From NCBI RefSeq assembly GCF_048771995.1, contig NC_133030.1, forward strand, positions 12,292,001 to 12,356,000: DNA of 64,000 nt, given 5' to 3'. Numbering within the stretch: the first letter of the stretch is position 1; every line of letters begins with the position of its first letter. The DNA is from Taeniopygia guttata. Its lineage: Eukaryota; Chordata; Aves; Passeriformes; Estrildidae. Of the stretch, positions 13,201 through 28,200 are shown one piece after another. A model generated the notes under the pieces. That model was not told where the DNA came from. It did not search any database and saw only the letters and a program-made list of their open reading frames with translations. Position numbers and translations under genes: made by a program.

Positions 13201-16200
13201 TGCCTGAGTAGCTTGGGAACTAAAGTTGTGCTAGTTCATAAAAATAACAACCAAAAAAAAAAAAGAAGGAACTTTTCATTATGAATGTGTTTTTCAAGAT
13301 TCAAATAAAGTGAATTATATAAATCAGGATTCCCCAATCTTACTATGTTCTGACATTCAAAAAATGTCATTACCAGCTACAGAAAGTTGAGAAAACACCA
13401 CTTTGGGTTTTTTGGTGAAAAATAATTGGGTAGGTTTCTTCCAGGTCTGGTTGTAAAGGCAAAAGGGAATATCTCTACTGGTAAGCTATAGCTCCTCAAT
13501 GCCCTGATTATCCTGCTCCAAGCAGCCCGGTGGACACCGTGCCGCCAGACACACTGAACACAAACACACACTGTTACTCCATGTACTCAGTCCTTGCACA
13601 ACCCAGGAGCTGTGCCAGGTTTTTATTTGCTTTCCTAGAGTGGGATGTGTCTTCAGCTAATAAAGCAGGAATGTGAGCACTTGGGGCTGAGCTGTGGCAA
13701 ATATGAAGTGTGCCGAGCAGGAATTCAGCCGTGTGGAACCCGGAGCCGCTGCTCTTTGCTGCCACAGCCCATTCACACCTCAATGAGAGCTGTTCATTCA
13801 CTCCAAGAGCTTCCAGATCCATCTGCACACGCCAGCCGTGAGTGAGAACTGACCAGACAGACATTCCCAGTGCCACAGGCGCCAGTACAGACCAGCTCCA
13901 GCAGTTCAGCTGGTACCACGGATCTAACAGCAAACCCAGGGAGCTCTATGCTCCCTAAACTGCAAAGATATCCCAAAATGGAACTCTCTCTGTGCTGGCC
14001 ATAGAGAACAGGGAAGAAGCAAGGCAGGACCTGCAGATTCTCCCCTGTCAGGAGCTCAGGCACAGCAGGTCAGTGCAAGGCCCAAAACCAGATCCTTGAC
14101 TAACCCTGGGTAACCCTGGAGCAGGAAGCGGGAACCTGGTAGATTATGTGTTCAACTGCCACATCTGGCTCTATGCTGGCATCCTGGAATGGAGGTTATT
14201 CCATACTTCTGTTCTGTAAGCCAGCCTGGCAAGTTTCTGTGGCTGCCATGAGCACACAGAGCATTTGTTGCCACATTTCTCCTCAGCAGGCTGGTCCTGA
14301 CCTGCCATTTGGCACAGAGCAGCTCACACTACGCTGGCAGGTTCGTATAAACACTGTGTGCACTGCTAGATAATGTATAGATAATGTAAAGATTATATAA
14401 CGAACTGGCAAGCTCCAGAGGTAACCGCCAGGGCTTCCCTTAGGCTGCTGTAATGGATGTAGAGGCCAGGAAGGTTGGCAGTGTGATTCAGAGAATGGAG
14501 GAGAGGTCCTTGGTATGGCACTGCCAAGGAAAACAAATCCAATGCCTCTCATTCCTCAGAGACTGCTCTGTACTTGTCCATACATCCCCGTCTTCTGCTG
14601 TGCCTTCTGCTCAGCAATGGCTGTAAACAGATGTAGGGAGGGACAGGGAGGATCAGGTAGGATCCTGTGTGGTAAAACTAATTAATCAGAAAAAGATGTG
14701 CCTGGAGGGGAGGCAGGGGCCACTGGCAGGTTGTACTGGGGGTGCTGTGCCCCTCTGGCTTGACAGAGGCTGTGCATGGAGAAAGACAAGCCTGCTCCTG
14801 CCCTCCTTGGCACTGCTCAGCATTCTCAGAGACCTTAACCAATTATCCCGGCTGTAAGCTGGTCCCACAGGCAATTTATCCCACTAGCTGATCTCCTGTG
14901 CTCACTGAACGGAGCATTTGCAGCCACATCCCAGCTCCCTGCCAAATAAGGTTTTGCATGGAAATGGGGAGGGAACTTGGCACTAAAGATGTGCTTTGGC
15001 TTCCTGGACCAAGCTGATAACCTCAGCCCTCCAGGATGTGTATCGATCCTGCTTCTTTGTCTGATTTATTACTTTCTTTCATCCTTTCCACTTCTTAACA
15101 TAAAGCAAAACAGGACTCTTTCCCTGCCAGCCAAGATTTTAGTATCATTACTGGGTTTCAGCTCAGCACTGTTTTGAGCCCTCAGTGGTGGGCTCAGCAG
15201 TGGTCTCAGTGCTTTCCAGTTCCTCACTGGTGCCAGTGTGAAACACCATTCCACAACACTGTTTATCTGTAAGATGTCAGTCATGGATAACATTCATTGC
15301 CATTTTGCCTACCCCTCTGGGTGTGAGGCAAGATTAAAGCTACCTGGTTAGTAGAGAACCGAAGTGAATTCTGTTAAAGAACCATTTATGGTGTTTTTTT
15401 CCCTTCAAAGGATTGTCTTAGGGGTTGCTGGGCCAGATCCTGAGAGGGAAGAGATGAGACAATTTACCAGAGGTTGAGTTACCCATGCTCAAGGCATTCA
15501 AAGCTTTCTGGATTCCCAATCCCATAGATACAGCAAGTGTCTGAGATAAGCACTTCTCCTCAGGCCATAGGGCATCCCACCAGCACCTGCCAGGATACCC
15601 ATACTATGAGTTGGGTTTTGTCCTTGCTAGGCACAAAAAGGACAAGACAAAGCTCTATTGTTTTCCCATCTCTTTGGCTCTCTTGGCAGACAAAAGGGAA
15701 AAAGGACAGTGCTCATTGTTGGCTCATGCCAGCTTTATCACCTCTGGATGTTTGCTGTACTGGTGCCACAGCCCTAGAGTTCTTCTTGCCCTTTGTCTGT
15801 GTTATATCCAGATTCTTTCACTGCCACAGATCTGAAGGTCATAGCAGGAGATATACAGAGGTGCAGATGGGTGTTTGAGCTAATTTAGGGAAATCATCAC
15901 TATATTTCTGCAATGCTCATCTATCACATTGGGATTATGCAAATTCTCCACATCCTGGGGCCAGGTTAGCGGTCGGATAACACCTGAAGGTGCTGAGGTC
16001 CTGTTGCAGGACACTGTAGAAATGCCAAGTGTCCCGGTGTGAGGTGTCAGATGAAGCAGGAGGAAACCAGCTCCTCCTCCTGCTGCTGCTAACAGGCCAG
16101 CATGCACTCATACAAAATTCAGCAGGTCAGGGACAAAGCTGTGCAGAAGGGCAGGGTGGAGCCACACAGGACAGCTGACCTGCCTTCTGAGGTATGGCTG

Positions 16201-19200
16201 GCAAGGGAGTTCACCTGGGCAAGGGAAAGGATCCCCCTTGATCAAGGAGTCAAAAAGATTTTGCTATAGGCATCATTGACAGAATGCCAGAATGCTTTGG
16301 GTTGGAAGGGACCTTAAAGCTCATCTCATTCCATCCCCTGCCAAGGACAGGGACACTTTCCCAGATTGCTCCAAGTCCAGTCCAGTCTGGCCATGGACAC
16401 TTCCAGGGATTGGGCAGCCCCATCATCTCTAGGCAACTTGTGCCAGGGCCTCAGCTCCCTCACAGGGAAGAACTTCTTCCTAAAAGCATTTTGGGATCAG
16501 CCCAGCCCAACCAGAGCCAAATTTAATCAAAGACAAATAATGATGCATCTTGGAAAGGCCTGCAGTGTTTTACCTCATTGTTTTGAGTAAATAAACCAAT
16601 AAACACTCATTTTCTTTAAAGCATCAACACTCCTTGGATAGATGTGGCCCAAACATGACTCTCATGATCTGCAACCTGGTTCTTTTATTCTTCCTGTGTT
16701 TAAATCAAAACTAAGTGCTAGAAAAGAAGGAGATTTCAGTGTTTTGGCACCCTGCTGTCCCTGGAAAGTCTGGCTGGTTCCGGACCTCATGATCTTATTT
16801 GCGGATGCCAGCAGGAAACACAAAATTAATGGTTTCCATGGGTGTGGGGGCCAGGTAGAAATCAAAGAGACAGAAGGGATTTCAGGAGAACATGCAGAAA
16901 CACCCCATTTCTTGCCCTGGGCAGCTTCTGGGACATCACTTGAATGACATCGGGAGACAAAATAGAAGCACTTTGTTCTAGTTCTGTGATTCGTGGAGGT
17001 AATGAAGAAATTCCTCAGGGAAAAATCAACAGAGGGAAGGAAAACATCTGCATTTCTCCCTATCCCAGGGCTTGCTGCTGTCTTAACAAGGCTGCAAAGG
17101 GCTAAAGGGGCTTTGCTCTCTTGCACTCACTGAGTGCAGGTGATGAGAAGCTGGGCTGTGCAGAGTTCTGAGGTTTTGGCCAGCCCCCAAAACTTCCAAG
17201 GGCTTCTCTGAACATTTTCTCAGCAGTGCATACTGAGATCTCCCCTGACTGTGACATGTGCAGCTTCTTTGAGCGTGGAGGGAGGGGAAAAGGCATTGGA
17301 AGGGATCCCAGGGAGTCTGAGGGCAACCAGCTGCTGCCCTGACCACTGCTATAGCTCCATGGGCTGTTTTCCTACCAGGAGCACAGACCTGTGCTAACCT
17401 CCCACTGGAAACCTCATCCCCCTGGTATTCTGTCCTTCCCTCAGGGACTACCAGTTCTCAACACAGCTCCGCACCCTTCCTCTCATGGCTGGAGACATTT
17501 GCCTGTCCGAATGTAAACTCCCTTTGTTTCCAGACCACCCACTTCAGCTTTTTCCACTCCCTTTGGAAAAGGAGGGGATGGGATGTCTTAAAACCCAAAT
17601 CTGTCTCCATCCCACATGAATGCGCTGTTCTCATTTCCACCAGTGTAATCTATTTACATGAGAAATGCTCAGGGAGGAAATTGAGGTTACTGAGAGGAAA
17701 AAAGTGCCTCACATCAGCCCCAGATCCCTGTGGGATGCGCTGCCTGTGCCCTACCCCAGACCTTGCCCCACATTTTAAGTAGGACAGACTGCAATTAAAG
17801 CCCCCAGCAACCAGAAAGTGCCACTGAGCCTTTTCTGCCAGCCTGAGGTGGGAAGGGGCTGCGCTGCAATATTAATTCGTGTATTCAAGGCCACTCTGGA
17901 ATGGCTGAGCAGGGAGTTGGGCTGGCTGTCTGTGGTCTTTCCCCTGAACCATTCTCACTCCACCTCTGAACTGGTGCTGGTGGTGTATGAGACACAGGCT
18001 CAGCCCTGCATTCTCCATTAATGCCTCTGCCAATATTCCCACCAATGAATCAGTAAATCACGTCTACTGGAGAACATCCACCACTCCAGGGCTGTCAGCA
18101 GTCAGGCACAGAGGCAGAACACTGCTGTGTTTTTTCAGCCACAGGCACGGAGCTACAAACGTGAAGTACTCGTGTATCCTGCCAAGTTGGTGGCACAACC
18201 TAAAGAGTGTTAGGATAAGTGTTAAAAAGCTTTAGGAATCGTCTTGAATTAACTTCTACCCATCCTTGCCAGGCTCCAAAGAAGAGCAGTGGCCTCTTTT
18301 CATGATCCTTATCACTGGGATATCTCTGGGTGCTCAGTACGCTCCCCAAGCTGTGAGCAGGATTGTGCTGAGCCCAGTGCACCAAGAGGAACTCGATTTA
18401 AAAGCTCTTGGCTGGTCAGGGAGAAAGGTGAAATCCCCAAGACAAAGCTCAAGGAAAGGCAATGCTTGTTCTGGAGAGACACCTGCTGGCAATGCCCGCG
18501 GAGCCTGAGCTGGAAGCTTGGGGACTGTGAGAAAGACTCAGAGATTTAATTCTCAGATCAAAATAAAAATAACCTATGTTTCTTTTCTTGTTTCTTACAG
18601 AACAAAGGAAAAAATATTCCAACTCCAACATCATTATGCACGAGACTTCCCAGTACCACGTCCAGGTGAGCACACACGTGCAATGGAGTGCTAAGGGGCT
18701 GAGAGGCCAAGGTCAGTGATAGGTGCCCGTAGTGCAGTGTTCCCTGTGTTTTGGACCTTTAGGATGCCAAGGGGGAGTTGGGAACGTCCTTACCAATAAA
18801 GTCTCAAGTCACTGAGTAAAGGAGAATGAGAGTAAAAAAAACATTTAAATAAACAAGAGGAATTATGTACAAGGAAAGAGGAAATGGAGAAGTTGTTGTC
18901 TTCTCTCTCCTCTGTGTGTAAAGGAAAGCAGGAAATGTTGTCCCTCCTGTCACCCTGTGCTTCAAACCCTTCTGATCAGCACAGACAGGTTAAAAGCAGA
19001 GTTCCCATGGTGGTTATTGGAACTCAGCTTTCCAAACAACAGAGACCACATGGACTATCAGCTTTCAGCTCTCCTCAGCTACTGTGTCCTCTCAGGTAAC
19101 ACAAACCTCTTCATACAAAACAGGCAATAAGTCAAATCCATCTCCCACTGCCACAGACACCCACCCCAAAAAGAGAAGCCGTCTGGCCATCCTGAGCTTG

Positions 19201-22200
19201 GTGATGCCTGTAATGCAACATGGTGGTGCAGGACCCCATGGAGGAGATGGGGACATTCATCACTGAAAACTGAGCAAGGCAAGAGAGGAGAACACTTCCT
19301 CACGTTCATATTTAGGAGATGTGGCCACTTAAAAGCCTACATTTAGACTTGTAAAGGGCCTGTTTGGAAAGAGGTACTGGTTTCCATTGGAGAAACCAAC
19401 TCAGTGGCTCAGAAGTCTCTTGTGGATGCAGAGAAGGGACTTTAAACGGTGACATGTAAATGAATTCTTTATTAATGATGCCATAAGCCACCCATTTGTG
19501 AGTCTCTCCCCTGAACTTTGACCAAGGCAAACAGGATTGCAGTGGCAGGCAGTGAGATAGAATGAGGTTTCCTTATGGGAGGCATTTTATACCCTTTGAA
19601 GTAATCAGATCAAAGTTTAATGGTGGGTGGAGTCATTGCCCATTCTAATAAAAGCTGCTGTATTTGAATGTCTATGTGGATGAAAAAGAGTTTTAGGGGA
19701 TAAAAAAAAGACAGCAACAAGCTTCTCCCTCTCAATCCACCTATATCTACAGAAAATGGAAAGCAGAAAATTATTCTAAGGATTAAGTCAGACAAGTAGC
19801 TTCCCCTCCATGAAAACTGACTGAACTTTAAACAGCAAAGGAATTTATGAAGCTTGTAAAGGTGGTGGATAAAAAAATAGAAGAGATAAAAATGCCTGTC
19901 TTCTTAAGTAAACACATTCTCCTCACTACTCTGAAAGAAAAGGGCTTGTCATCTCTGCACTGATAAAACTGACTTGGCAAATACCTTCCCATGCACTATT
20001 TTACAATTACAGTAACATACACCCAGCATGTTTTTCATTTGTGATTGCATTGCTAATCTCAGCTTTCGGCTCACACACATGCCAGGAGTTCTATTTAGAC
20101 AGTGCCTCGCCCCATACCTTTGCTTGATGAACACAGGAATGGGCCTTGCATTGTCCACTTCTCTCCTCCTTCCTCCAGGCTTTGGGAGTCATCTAACAGC
20201 AAAGGGGTCACCACAAACCCTATACACCCCTAATGGCCAAGAGCATGTTTAAAGATTTTCTGCTAGGTCTACCTGTGCTTTAAATCTCAGGCTTTCCCTG
20301 CATCCACCTTGTATGGAGCCAACTGCAACAACAGTTCTTGTCTGTGCTTCCTCACAACCATCCAAGGCTCTGTGCTCAGAGTGCACACATCCCTCTCAAG
20401 TCCATCTGGTCTGTGCCAGACCCCAACATCCACAGCTTCTCCAAGTCCCACAGCAGGACATGCTGGAGCAGCATCAGCTTTTGCTGCCTCTTAATTTGCT
20501 TCCCACTTTGCATTTACCAGGGCTTTTACAAGGAGACATTCTTTCCCATAATTCTTTCCCAACAGTTTTGTCAACCTCCTCCATGGCCCACTGATGCACA
20601 TGTCAACTGTGGACACAACCCACTGGGTTACTGAATTAGCTCATGAGTGCATCAGCACCAGAAAGAAGCTACTTGATCCCTAAAATGGTTATGACTGATC
20701 ACTGTGAGAAAGCAGGAAGATACGGGATCAAAGGGAGAAAATCCAGGCAAAACTCACCCTGTTACTACAAATTTCCCATCAATTTAGGATTTGCTTTAAA
20801 ACACACCCCAGTTTTCCAGCACTTGCTTTGAAACTAGATTACAGGATGTGTACATTAAAGAGAAGCACGCATTTCACTGCTGCCCTCCCCACAAAACTCT
20901 GAATGCCCAGCAGGACCATTTTTGGAGTGGCCACACTGCTGTCCCTGGGCCCCCAGGGCAACTGTACCTGCTGGGATGATTCTCTTGCTCCTGGTGTTAA
21001 TCTGCTCCTGGCTCTCCAGCTTAGCCACTCCTGCTGAAGTGCCTGTTCTATACGCTACTGAGCAAGGAAACCAGGATGAGAGAGAGATTCATGCTGGTGG
21101 ATGGGCCTTTGATATTTCAGGGACAAGCGAAAAAGCTGGGATCTGGCTCAATAAGCTTCCAAGGGTTGCAGGCCCTTGGACTGCACAGATACCTTGGTCA
21201 GGCCTGTAACTTACCCATGCAAGAACCTGCTTTTCTCTGCTGGAGAAAGTTGGTAAAGACAGGGGAAAGTTCAGCTGCTTTTTTACACAGGCACATTCAC
21301 CTTCCCTTCTTACCAAGAACATAGCTGGGCAACAAAAGAACAAGGTGAAACAGACCCTTGTTCCTTCCTGAGGTGTTTTGGTTTTTTTTTTGTTTGTTTG
21401 TTTTTTTTTTCCTTTCTGAGATTTTTTTTCTTTCCCTGCTATCACCTGAACATGTGGCCTGGCTATGTTTTCACTGCCCCAGGGACAACAGCTGGGCAAA
21501 CAGCTTGGCTGCTCTGAGTCTCAGCTTTTCCTGCCTTGCAGTCCCCTCTGCTGGCAGACAAAACCAGTTCTTCCATCAGCATGGAGCAGCACTTACTCAC
21601 CAGACCTTTTGGAGTGGCCTTCACCCACTGCTGGTGGGCACACAACATTTGTATGTGACACACCTCTCCTTTCCACAGCTGCCTCCCTGCCCACCATTCC
21701 CTTCCCATGGAGCCCCAGGGACCCACCAAAGCTGCAAGTGCTGCCCCACTACACAAACTCTGTACATACAGGTGCCAAGTTCAAGGCTTGGATGACCGCA
21801 CACTTCAGGGTGCAGTGGCAGCAGGGATGGGAAAGCAGCTTGGATGCCTGTGCTGTAGCTGAGCTGCTCCTGGCCAAAGAGCACACACAGGCTGGTGAAG
21901 GAGGGGAGGACAGCGTGGAAAGCTTGGTTGATGGGAGAAGACCATGGGCTGGGTTTCCAGGATAGGTGAAGGGAGGTAGGAATACCAGGATAACCAATCA
22001 AAACCACAGGGCAGGAAAGACAAACGGCAAAAAATCCTTTCCTACAGTCAGCAACAGCCATTTTTACTACTATGAGGCCTGATTTGAGTATTTTTGGGGA
22101 GAAAAGGCCCCCAACCCTAAGGGGGGCTTAAAGGGCTGGTGTAGAGTGAGCTGCCAGGTTTGGAGCTCCTGCAGGCTTTGCAGCATAGAAGCTCTTCAGA

Positions 22201-25200
22201 GTAGCTGTTCTCAGAGCATGTGACCCCACAAATTGCATGGATCCCACTTGGCACAAAGGACCAACACTTGCTCATGGCTTGTGTGAGCTCTTTGCCTAGC
22301 ACAAATCCCACACAAGCAGGTTTGCTACACAAGACAAGCAAAACACAAGTGCTTTTATAGTTTGGCAAGCAAAGCATTAGTTCGACTGCCATAGTTCTAC
22401 TTCAAAGCCAGGTTCAGAGTGGCCTGGGGGGTAACTCATGTGTGTGAAGCATTTGCCCTGCTGGATAGGGATGAGAGCGGCTGGACTGATGAGAGTAATA
22501 TGCAAGTGGTGAAACTGGCTATGAAAACCCATTGTGAAACCCAAATCTTTCACTGCCACGACCAAGCTGGTACCAACAACCAAAACTGTTTTGTGCAGCA
22601 ACACTTTCATGCCTGGCTCTGAGAAACTACAAACAATAATTGTAGCCTCTAGAGATGTTTTCATCACCAATTTATACAGCCCAACAAACATTTTCCACCT
22701 GTTTTTATCTCCTTTCTCTCCCCAACTTCAGCACTTGGCCACCTTCATCATGGACAAGAGCGAGTCCATCACAACAGTGGATGATGCAATCCGGAAACTC
22801 ATCCTGCTCAACTCCAAAGAGAAGATCTGGACACAGGAGATGCTGCTGCAAGTGAATGACAAGTCCATCCGGCTGCTGGACTGTGAGACACAGGTACCTG
22901 GAGCCCTGTGGGACTGACCCCAGACTGAAGTGTGGGGTGCAGTGAGTGCCCTTTCCATTCTGCCTGGGAGAGGGCAAGTTCTAAGGAATACAAACCAGGG
23001 TGAATCACTACCAAAATCCTCTCCTGGATTAGAATCAGCCCTGCAGCTCGGGAACAGGATGGTTTTAGCAATGACAAACTAAGAAAGATCAGCCCAGGGA
23101 TCCCAGGAGTTCCTGCACAGGACCATTCCCTCTCAGTTCAGTAGTTCCCCATTGCCTGACACCTTCCCCCTTCTCTTGCAGGAGGAGCTGGAGGACTTTC
23201 CCCTGCCGACAGTGCAGCACTGCCAGACAGTGCTCAATCAGATGCGCTATTCCTCCATTCTCCTGCTCGTGTGTCAGGATTCTGAGCAGCACAAACCTGA
23301 CATCCACTTCTTCAACTGTGATGAGGTGGAGGTAAGCAGAACCCTCCTGCTTGGTGTGAAACAGAACAAAACACGCTTCTTGCTGTCTGCCCTTTCCTCC
23401 TTCCTCCAACCCTTCCTAAAGCCAAGCCCTTAAAAACATCCTTGTTTTATCCTTAAGGCGGAGATGGTTCATGAGGACATAGAAAGTGCCCTGGCAGACC
23501 ACAAGCATGGGAAGAAGATACGGCCACAGACACTCAAGTAAGTGCTGCAGGATACAGCAACAGTTTCCAGTGGTTTAGTCACACTCAAGGCTCTTGGAAA
23601 TGGGATCTGTGACCACTGATGGGGTTGTTCTGTGTCATTTTCCTTGCAGGGCAAATCAGGAAAAGATCAAGCAGAGACAATCCATCCTCCCCCCACCTCA
23701 AGGACCAGCTCCCATCCCAATCCAGCATGACATGCGAAGCTCAGCGATGAACAGGAACAGGGTGGCACCTCCTTCCCAGCATGATCCAGGTACTAGGAGC
23801 ACACAGGAAGTCTGTCCTGGGGATGGGAGACTAATTAACTCAGCCAGCCAACCTTCCTCAAATGATCTGTGGTGAAAATAAGTGTTGTAGCCACTGAGCA
23901 TCTTCTGCTCAACAAATAAAAGCTCCCAGAAACTCCTTGTAGCAACACCCTTATTTGGGGGATACATAAATGCCAAAAAAGCAAAAGACCCTCATAAGCC
24001 ATCACATGAAATTTGAACCAGGTGTTGATGATTTTAAAATGTATAGACAAGACATTTGGTCAGAAAGACAAATTCCTGGCTCTGCTGACTTCACAGGAGT
24101 CAAGATTTCACCCTTGAAAATCAACTGGTTTTCATTAATTCTTGTAAAGTCAAATGTGGAAATGCAGATCTGAACTCACCCCTCTTATGTGCTCATCTAA
24201 TGTCTGATTCCAAAACCATCCTGACTTCAGCTGATTTCAGTTGGCTTGAAAAAAGCTGGTATTTTACTTTGGAGAAAGAAGTAACAGAAATAAGTTCCTA
24301 GGAACAGAAACAAGCTCTTTCTCTGACAAAAGATCAAAGTGACGAACAAACCGTAAGCATTTTTTACTCCTGCCTATCATACCATCTTCTCTTGGCATTC
24401 ATTTTTATTTTCAAGGAAAACACATAATAAGATACTATAACACATCCAAAACACTCATTTGCTGGGATGGCTTCTGAAGCCAAGCAACTGCTCTGGCTGC
24501 TGAATGGAGAACTTATTTCAGGCCCACTTCTGCATCATAAAAGGATTGTCTCTATTTCTGAGCTGGACCATGAATAAACATCTCTATTCTGATGAAAAGC
24601 AGCCACTCTTACCTCTGCCCTTCCAAGGGTGCTCACATCAGCAGAGCTGGGAATTCCTCTAGGCAGGATTTCTGGCTGCAAGTGCACAGAGCGTGGCAGG
24701 AGAGCAAATGACAGGAGAAAGCCTTGAGTAATGCCTGTTTGCCGAGATTCCTTCTCCACGAAACACCTTCCCTCTTTTCCTACAAAACCTGTCCTGGTGG
24801 GGCACCTCATCCCCACATTTACAGATGCTCTGGACTTGCCACAGTGCTTTGCCAAAACTGCCTCCTCAGTTCTCCCAGTTGGCAGATCCTGGTGTGCCAG
24901 CCCTTTCCAAGCCCCTGTCCTGAGCTGACACTGCTTGCTTTGCATGAGGGGCCACCCCAGTGATTGTTCCTGCTGCAATATCTCCCCCACAGTGCGCATG
25001 TGGCTTCTGGAAGCCGGGAGGTGCCTCGAGGTTGGATTTTTTGCAGGATGATTGGGATTTAGCACCTATTATTCCTGAGGTGCCCTCATAACCTAGAACA
25101 AACACCCAAGCTGGGAGCTACCATCCCATGGGACCCTGCCTTTCATGGAGCCTATTTCCAACCTCTGATAGTAAATATATTTTTCTCTGCCTTGTTTGCA

Positions 25201-28200
25201 GACTATGAACGACGAAGCTCTGGCTCTCATGACCATGAGGAATCCCGTGCCATGTTAGCACAGAAGATTGAAAAGGAAACGGTGGGTGACAGGAACACTG
25301 CATGGTCCATAGGTAGGAGCAGAGGCAGGGAGCAAGGGAGAGGGAGCAAAGGCAGGGAGCAGACATTTCATGCATCATCTAGGCATTTTCCTAATTGATA
25401 CCTGCTGTGCATAAAGATAAGGTGGCCAAAAGTAAGTCTCCATCACCGTGTCAGTGACAATGTCCTCTGACCTGAGGCAGCTCTGCTGATTCCGGCTCTG
25501 CTCCTTCCCATCCCACTTGGGTTATTTTCTACCCATCCATTAGCAGGGGTCACTTATCACATTGGCAAGGACAGCACACAGCCAGGCCCCGCAGCTCTGT
25601 GCTTGCAAAGGGATGCATTGAGCTGCATTTAATGCCTGGATTACTCACTTGTGTGCATTCTCCCAGGAAATACAGCAGGCCCTGGGATTTGGGCTCCCAG
25701 CTGTGCATAGCCCAGGCTCACTTTACATTGATCCCTTGGGTTTCTGTCCCCACAGCAAATCCTGAACTGCACCCTGGATGACATTGAAGTGTTCGTTGCC
25801 CGGCTCCAGAAGGCTGCAGAGGCATTCCGACAGCTCAACCAAAGGAAGAAAGGGAAGAAGAACAAGAAGAAAGGGCCAGCAGGTGCGGTGCAGCAGCCAC
25901 AACAAATGGGGAGCATAGGGGGGGTCATGGATGAAGGCAGGGCGGGGGGGACACCTCAGCTCCAGCCCAGCAAGGCCAGATCAATGCCATGGCACAGCCA
26001 CAGATCCAGGCACACAACTCTGGGATGTGCTGCTCTCCGTGGACACCTCTGGCAGAGCACACAGAGCCTCCGGCACACAGAGGGAGTTTGCCTTTCCCTG
26101 AGCCCCTGATTTTCAGTAGTTCTGGTCTCAACACACATTTCTGCTGTGCCTTCTGCATGGCCGGCAGATGGAACTTTCCCAAAGGGGATGTTCTGACTAA
26201 CGTGTCATTCTCTGCCCCTTCTCCTGGCAGAGGGAATGCTGACCCTCCGAGCAAGACCCCCAAGTGAGGCCGAGTTCATCGACTGCTTCCAGAAAACCAA
26301 GCTGGCTTTTAACCTCTTGGTAAGACATGGAAGTGTTTCCATCCCATGCAGGGACAGGGCTTTTCCCTGTGTATCCCAGCAGCGAGTGTTTAGAGTGAAA
26401 CTTGAACAGAAAACACTAACAATGGACAACAGTGTGAATTCCAGGTTCTTCAAAACTCAGGACAAACATTGTGTCAGGCTTGTGCAGGTTTTCTGGGACA
26501 AGCTGTTAAACCAAAACTAAGAGCATAAAGTCCAGGATGGAACAGAGAAGCCAGAGAGTTGCAGTGCCCAGGTCTTTTCGGATCCGGGCCTGGGAAGTCT
26601 CTGCTTGACAGTAACTAAAGTCCCCCATTCCCTGACATTATTGGCCCCTCTCCTTCTCCCCTGCCAGACCCTCTGTATTGTGAAGGGGATGAAAAGGAAG
26701 AGCATAAACATGTTCCCAGTGCTACCAGCTCTGCTCAGTGAAACACAAGAGACCAGCAGGCTAACAAGGCAGCAGGAATTCTGTCAGTTGTGACAAAACT
26801 TGTCCAGCAAACACATCCTCCAAGCTCATTCCTGGGCAGTCATTAAAAAGGAAACCCCAGAGACAGGGTTTGCAGGACACCAAGCTCCAGTCTTTTCTTT
26901 GAGAAGCAAATGTGGATAATTTGTGCCTGCTCAGGATCAGAAGGAGCAGCTTATCTCCTGGCAAGAGCCCACGGTTGAGCGTGGAGCAGAGCTGGGACTC
27001 CGTGGTGGATTCATGCCACATTCCTCACCACATAGCTGCTAAGTCCCTGGGAAGTGCCTGTTCACTGGGTCACCCTGCTGCCAGCAGTTGCTTCTCGCTT
27101 CCCATTCCACATTAATGTTTAATCTCCAGCATTTCAAAAGCTTTGCATTTCAGTAGGAGCAAGGAGCCTGTCTCTCATGGCAGCAGTGCCAGGAGCCCAG
27201 GACAGGAGAAGGATCTTGAATGGAAGCACAAACTGGAGAGGTTTCTCACCACATCTCTGCTGATTGCTGCTACCAAAACCCAGTCCTTAGAGTAAATTAA
27301 TCCCAAGTGTTTGCTCCTCCATTCTGCCACAGTTCACCTCAAATAAAACTGCATTTGGAGCCTTTCAGTGGTCAGGGCAGCTCCAGGTGCCACAGGCAAG
27401 ACCTTGGTGGAGACTTTCCCTTGTCAGCAATTGCAAAGGGACCCTCAAAACACCTATCCTGTTGTTTTCACTCATAGAATTAGTGGGATTCTCAACCCTG
27501 AAAGAGGGAGAAGCAACTATAACTCTGGCCTTTCCTCCCTAGGACTTTCAAAATAAGCCAAGGTTTTGTGTGTCTGTTCAAATTATCTTCCAAGGCACTG
27601 ATGTAACAGAGAGAGTACTCCACCCATCTAGAAATTAATCAAGAATTAGAAATTTACACAAAATTAAAATGAATTATTCCCACTCCTCCATCCCTTACCC
27701 TTCTTATCAGCCAGCAGCACACCCCGCATGTGACAGAAAAGAGAAGGCACAGTCAGGTTAGGGTTAAACTGTGTTTCTCTTTCCAGGCCAAACTGAGGAA
27801 GCATATTCAGAACCCCAGTGCTTCGGAGCTGGTGCATTTCCTATTTGGGCCGCTGGAACTGGTAAATCTTATTCCCAGGTCTCACTGGGAACTCCCTTTT
27901 TATTTCTACTTCAGGCTTACAAGCAGACGGATTGTGCAGAAGGGTTAGAAAACTGCTCATGCTTGGCCACAGCTTTCTCAGGAACTTCCAGAAGTGATGC
28001 TGGTTGTTCCTGGCCTCTGATCCGGTTTGCAGCTTGAAGTAAATACAAGAACCCCAGCAAATATCAATCTTTCCATCCAATCAATAAAGCATTACTGTGA
28101 ACAAAAGGGGCAGTGAACTGGGGTTCCCACTGGGAATCTGTCTGGTCTCACCTTCAGGCAAATGCAGTTCAGTATTTGCATTGAAAATGCTTGGAAGCAG

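Noticed and set aside
24535-25065. 176-codon open frame on the minus strand inside EPS8L2 intron 7
   Set aside because: Low-complexity composition, no recognisable domain and no supporting splice or promoter context; expected by chance in a moderately GC-rich intron.
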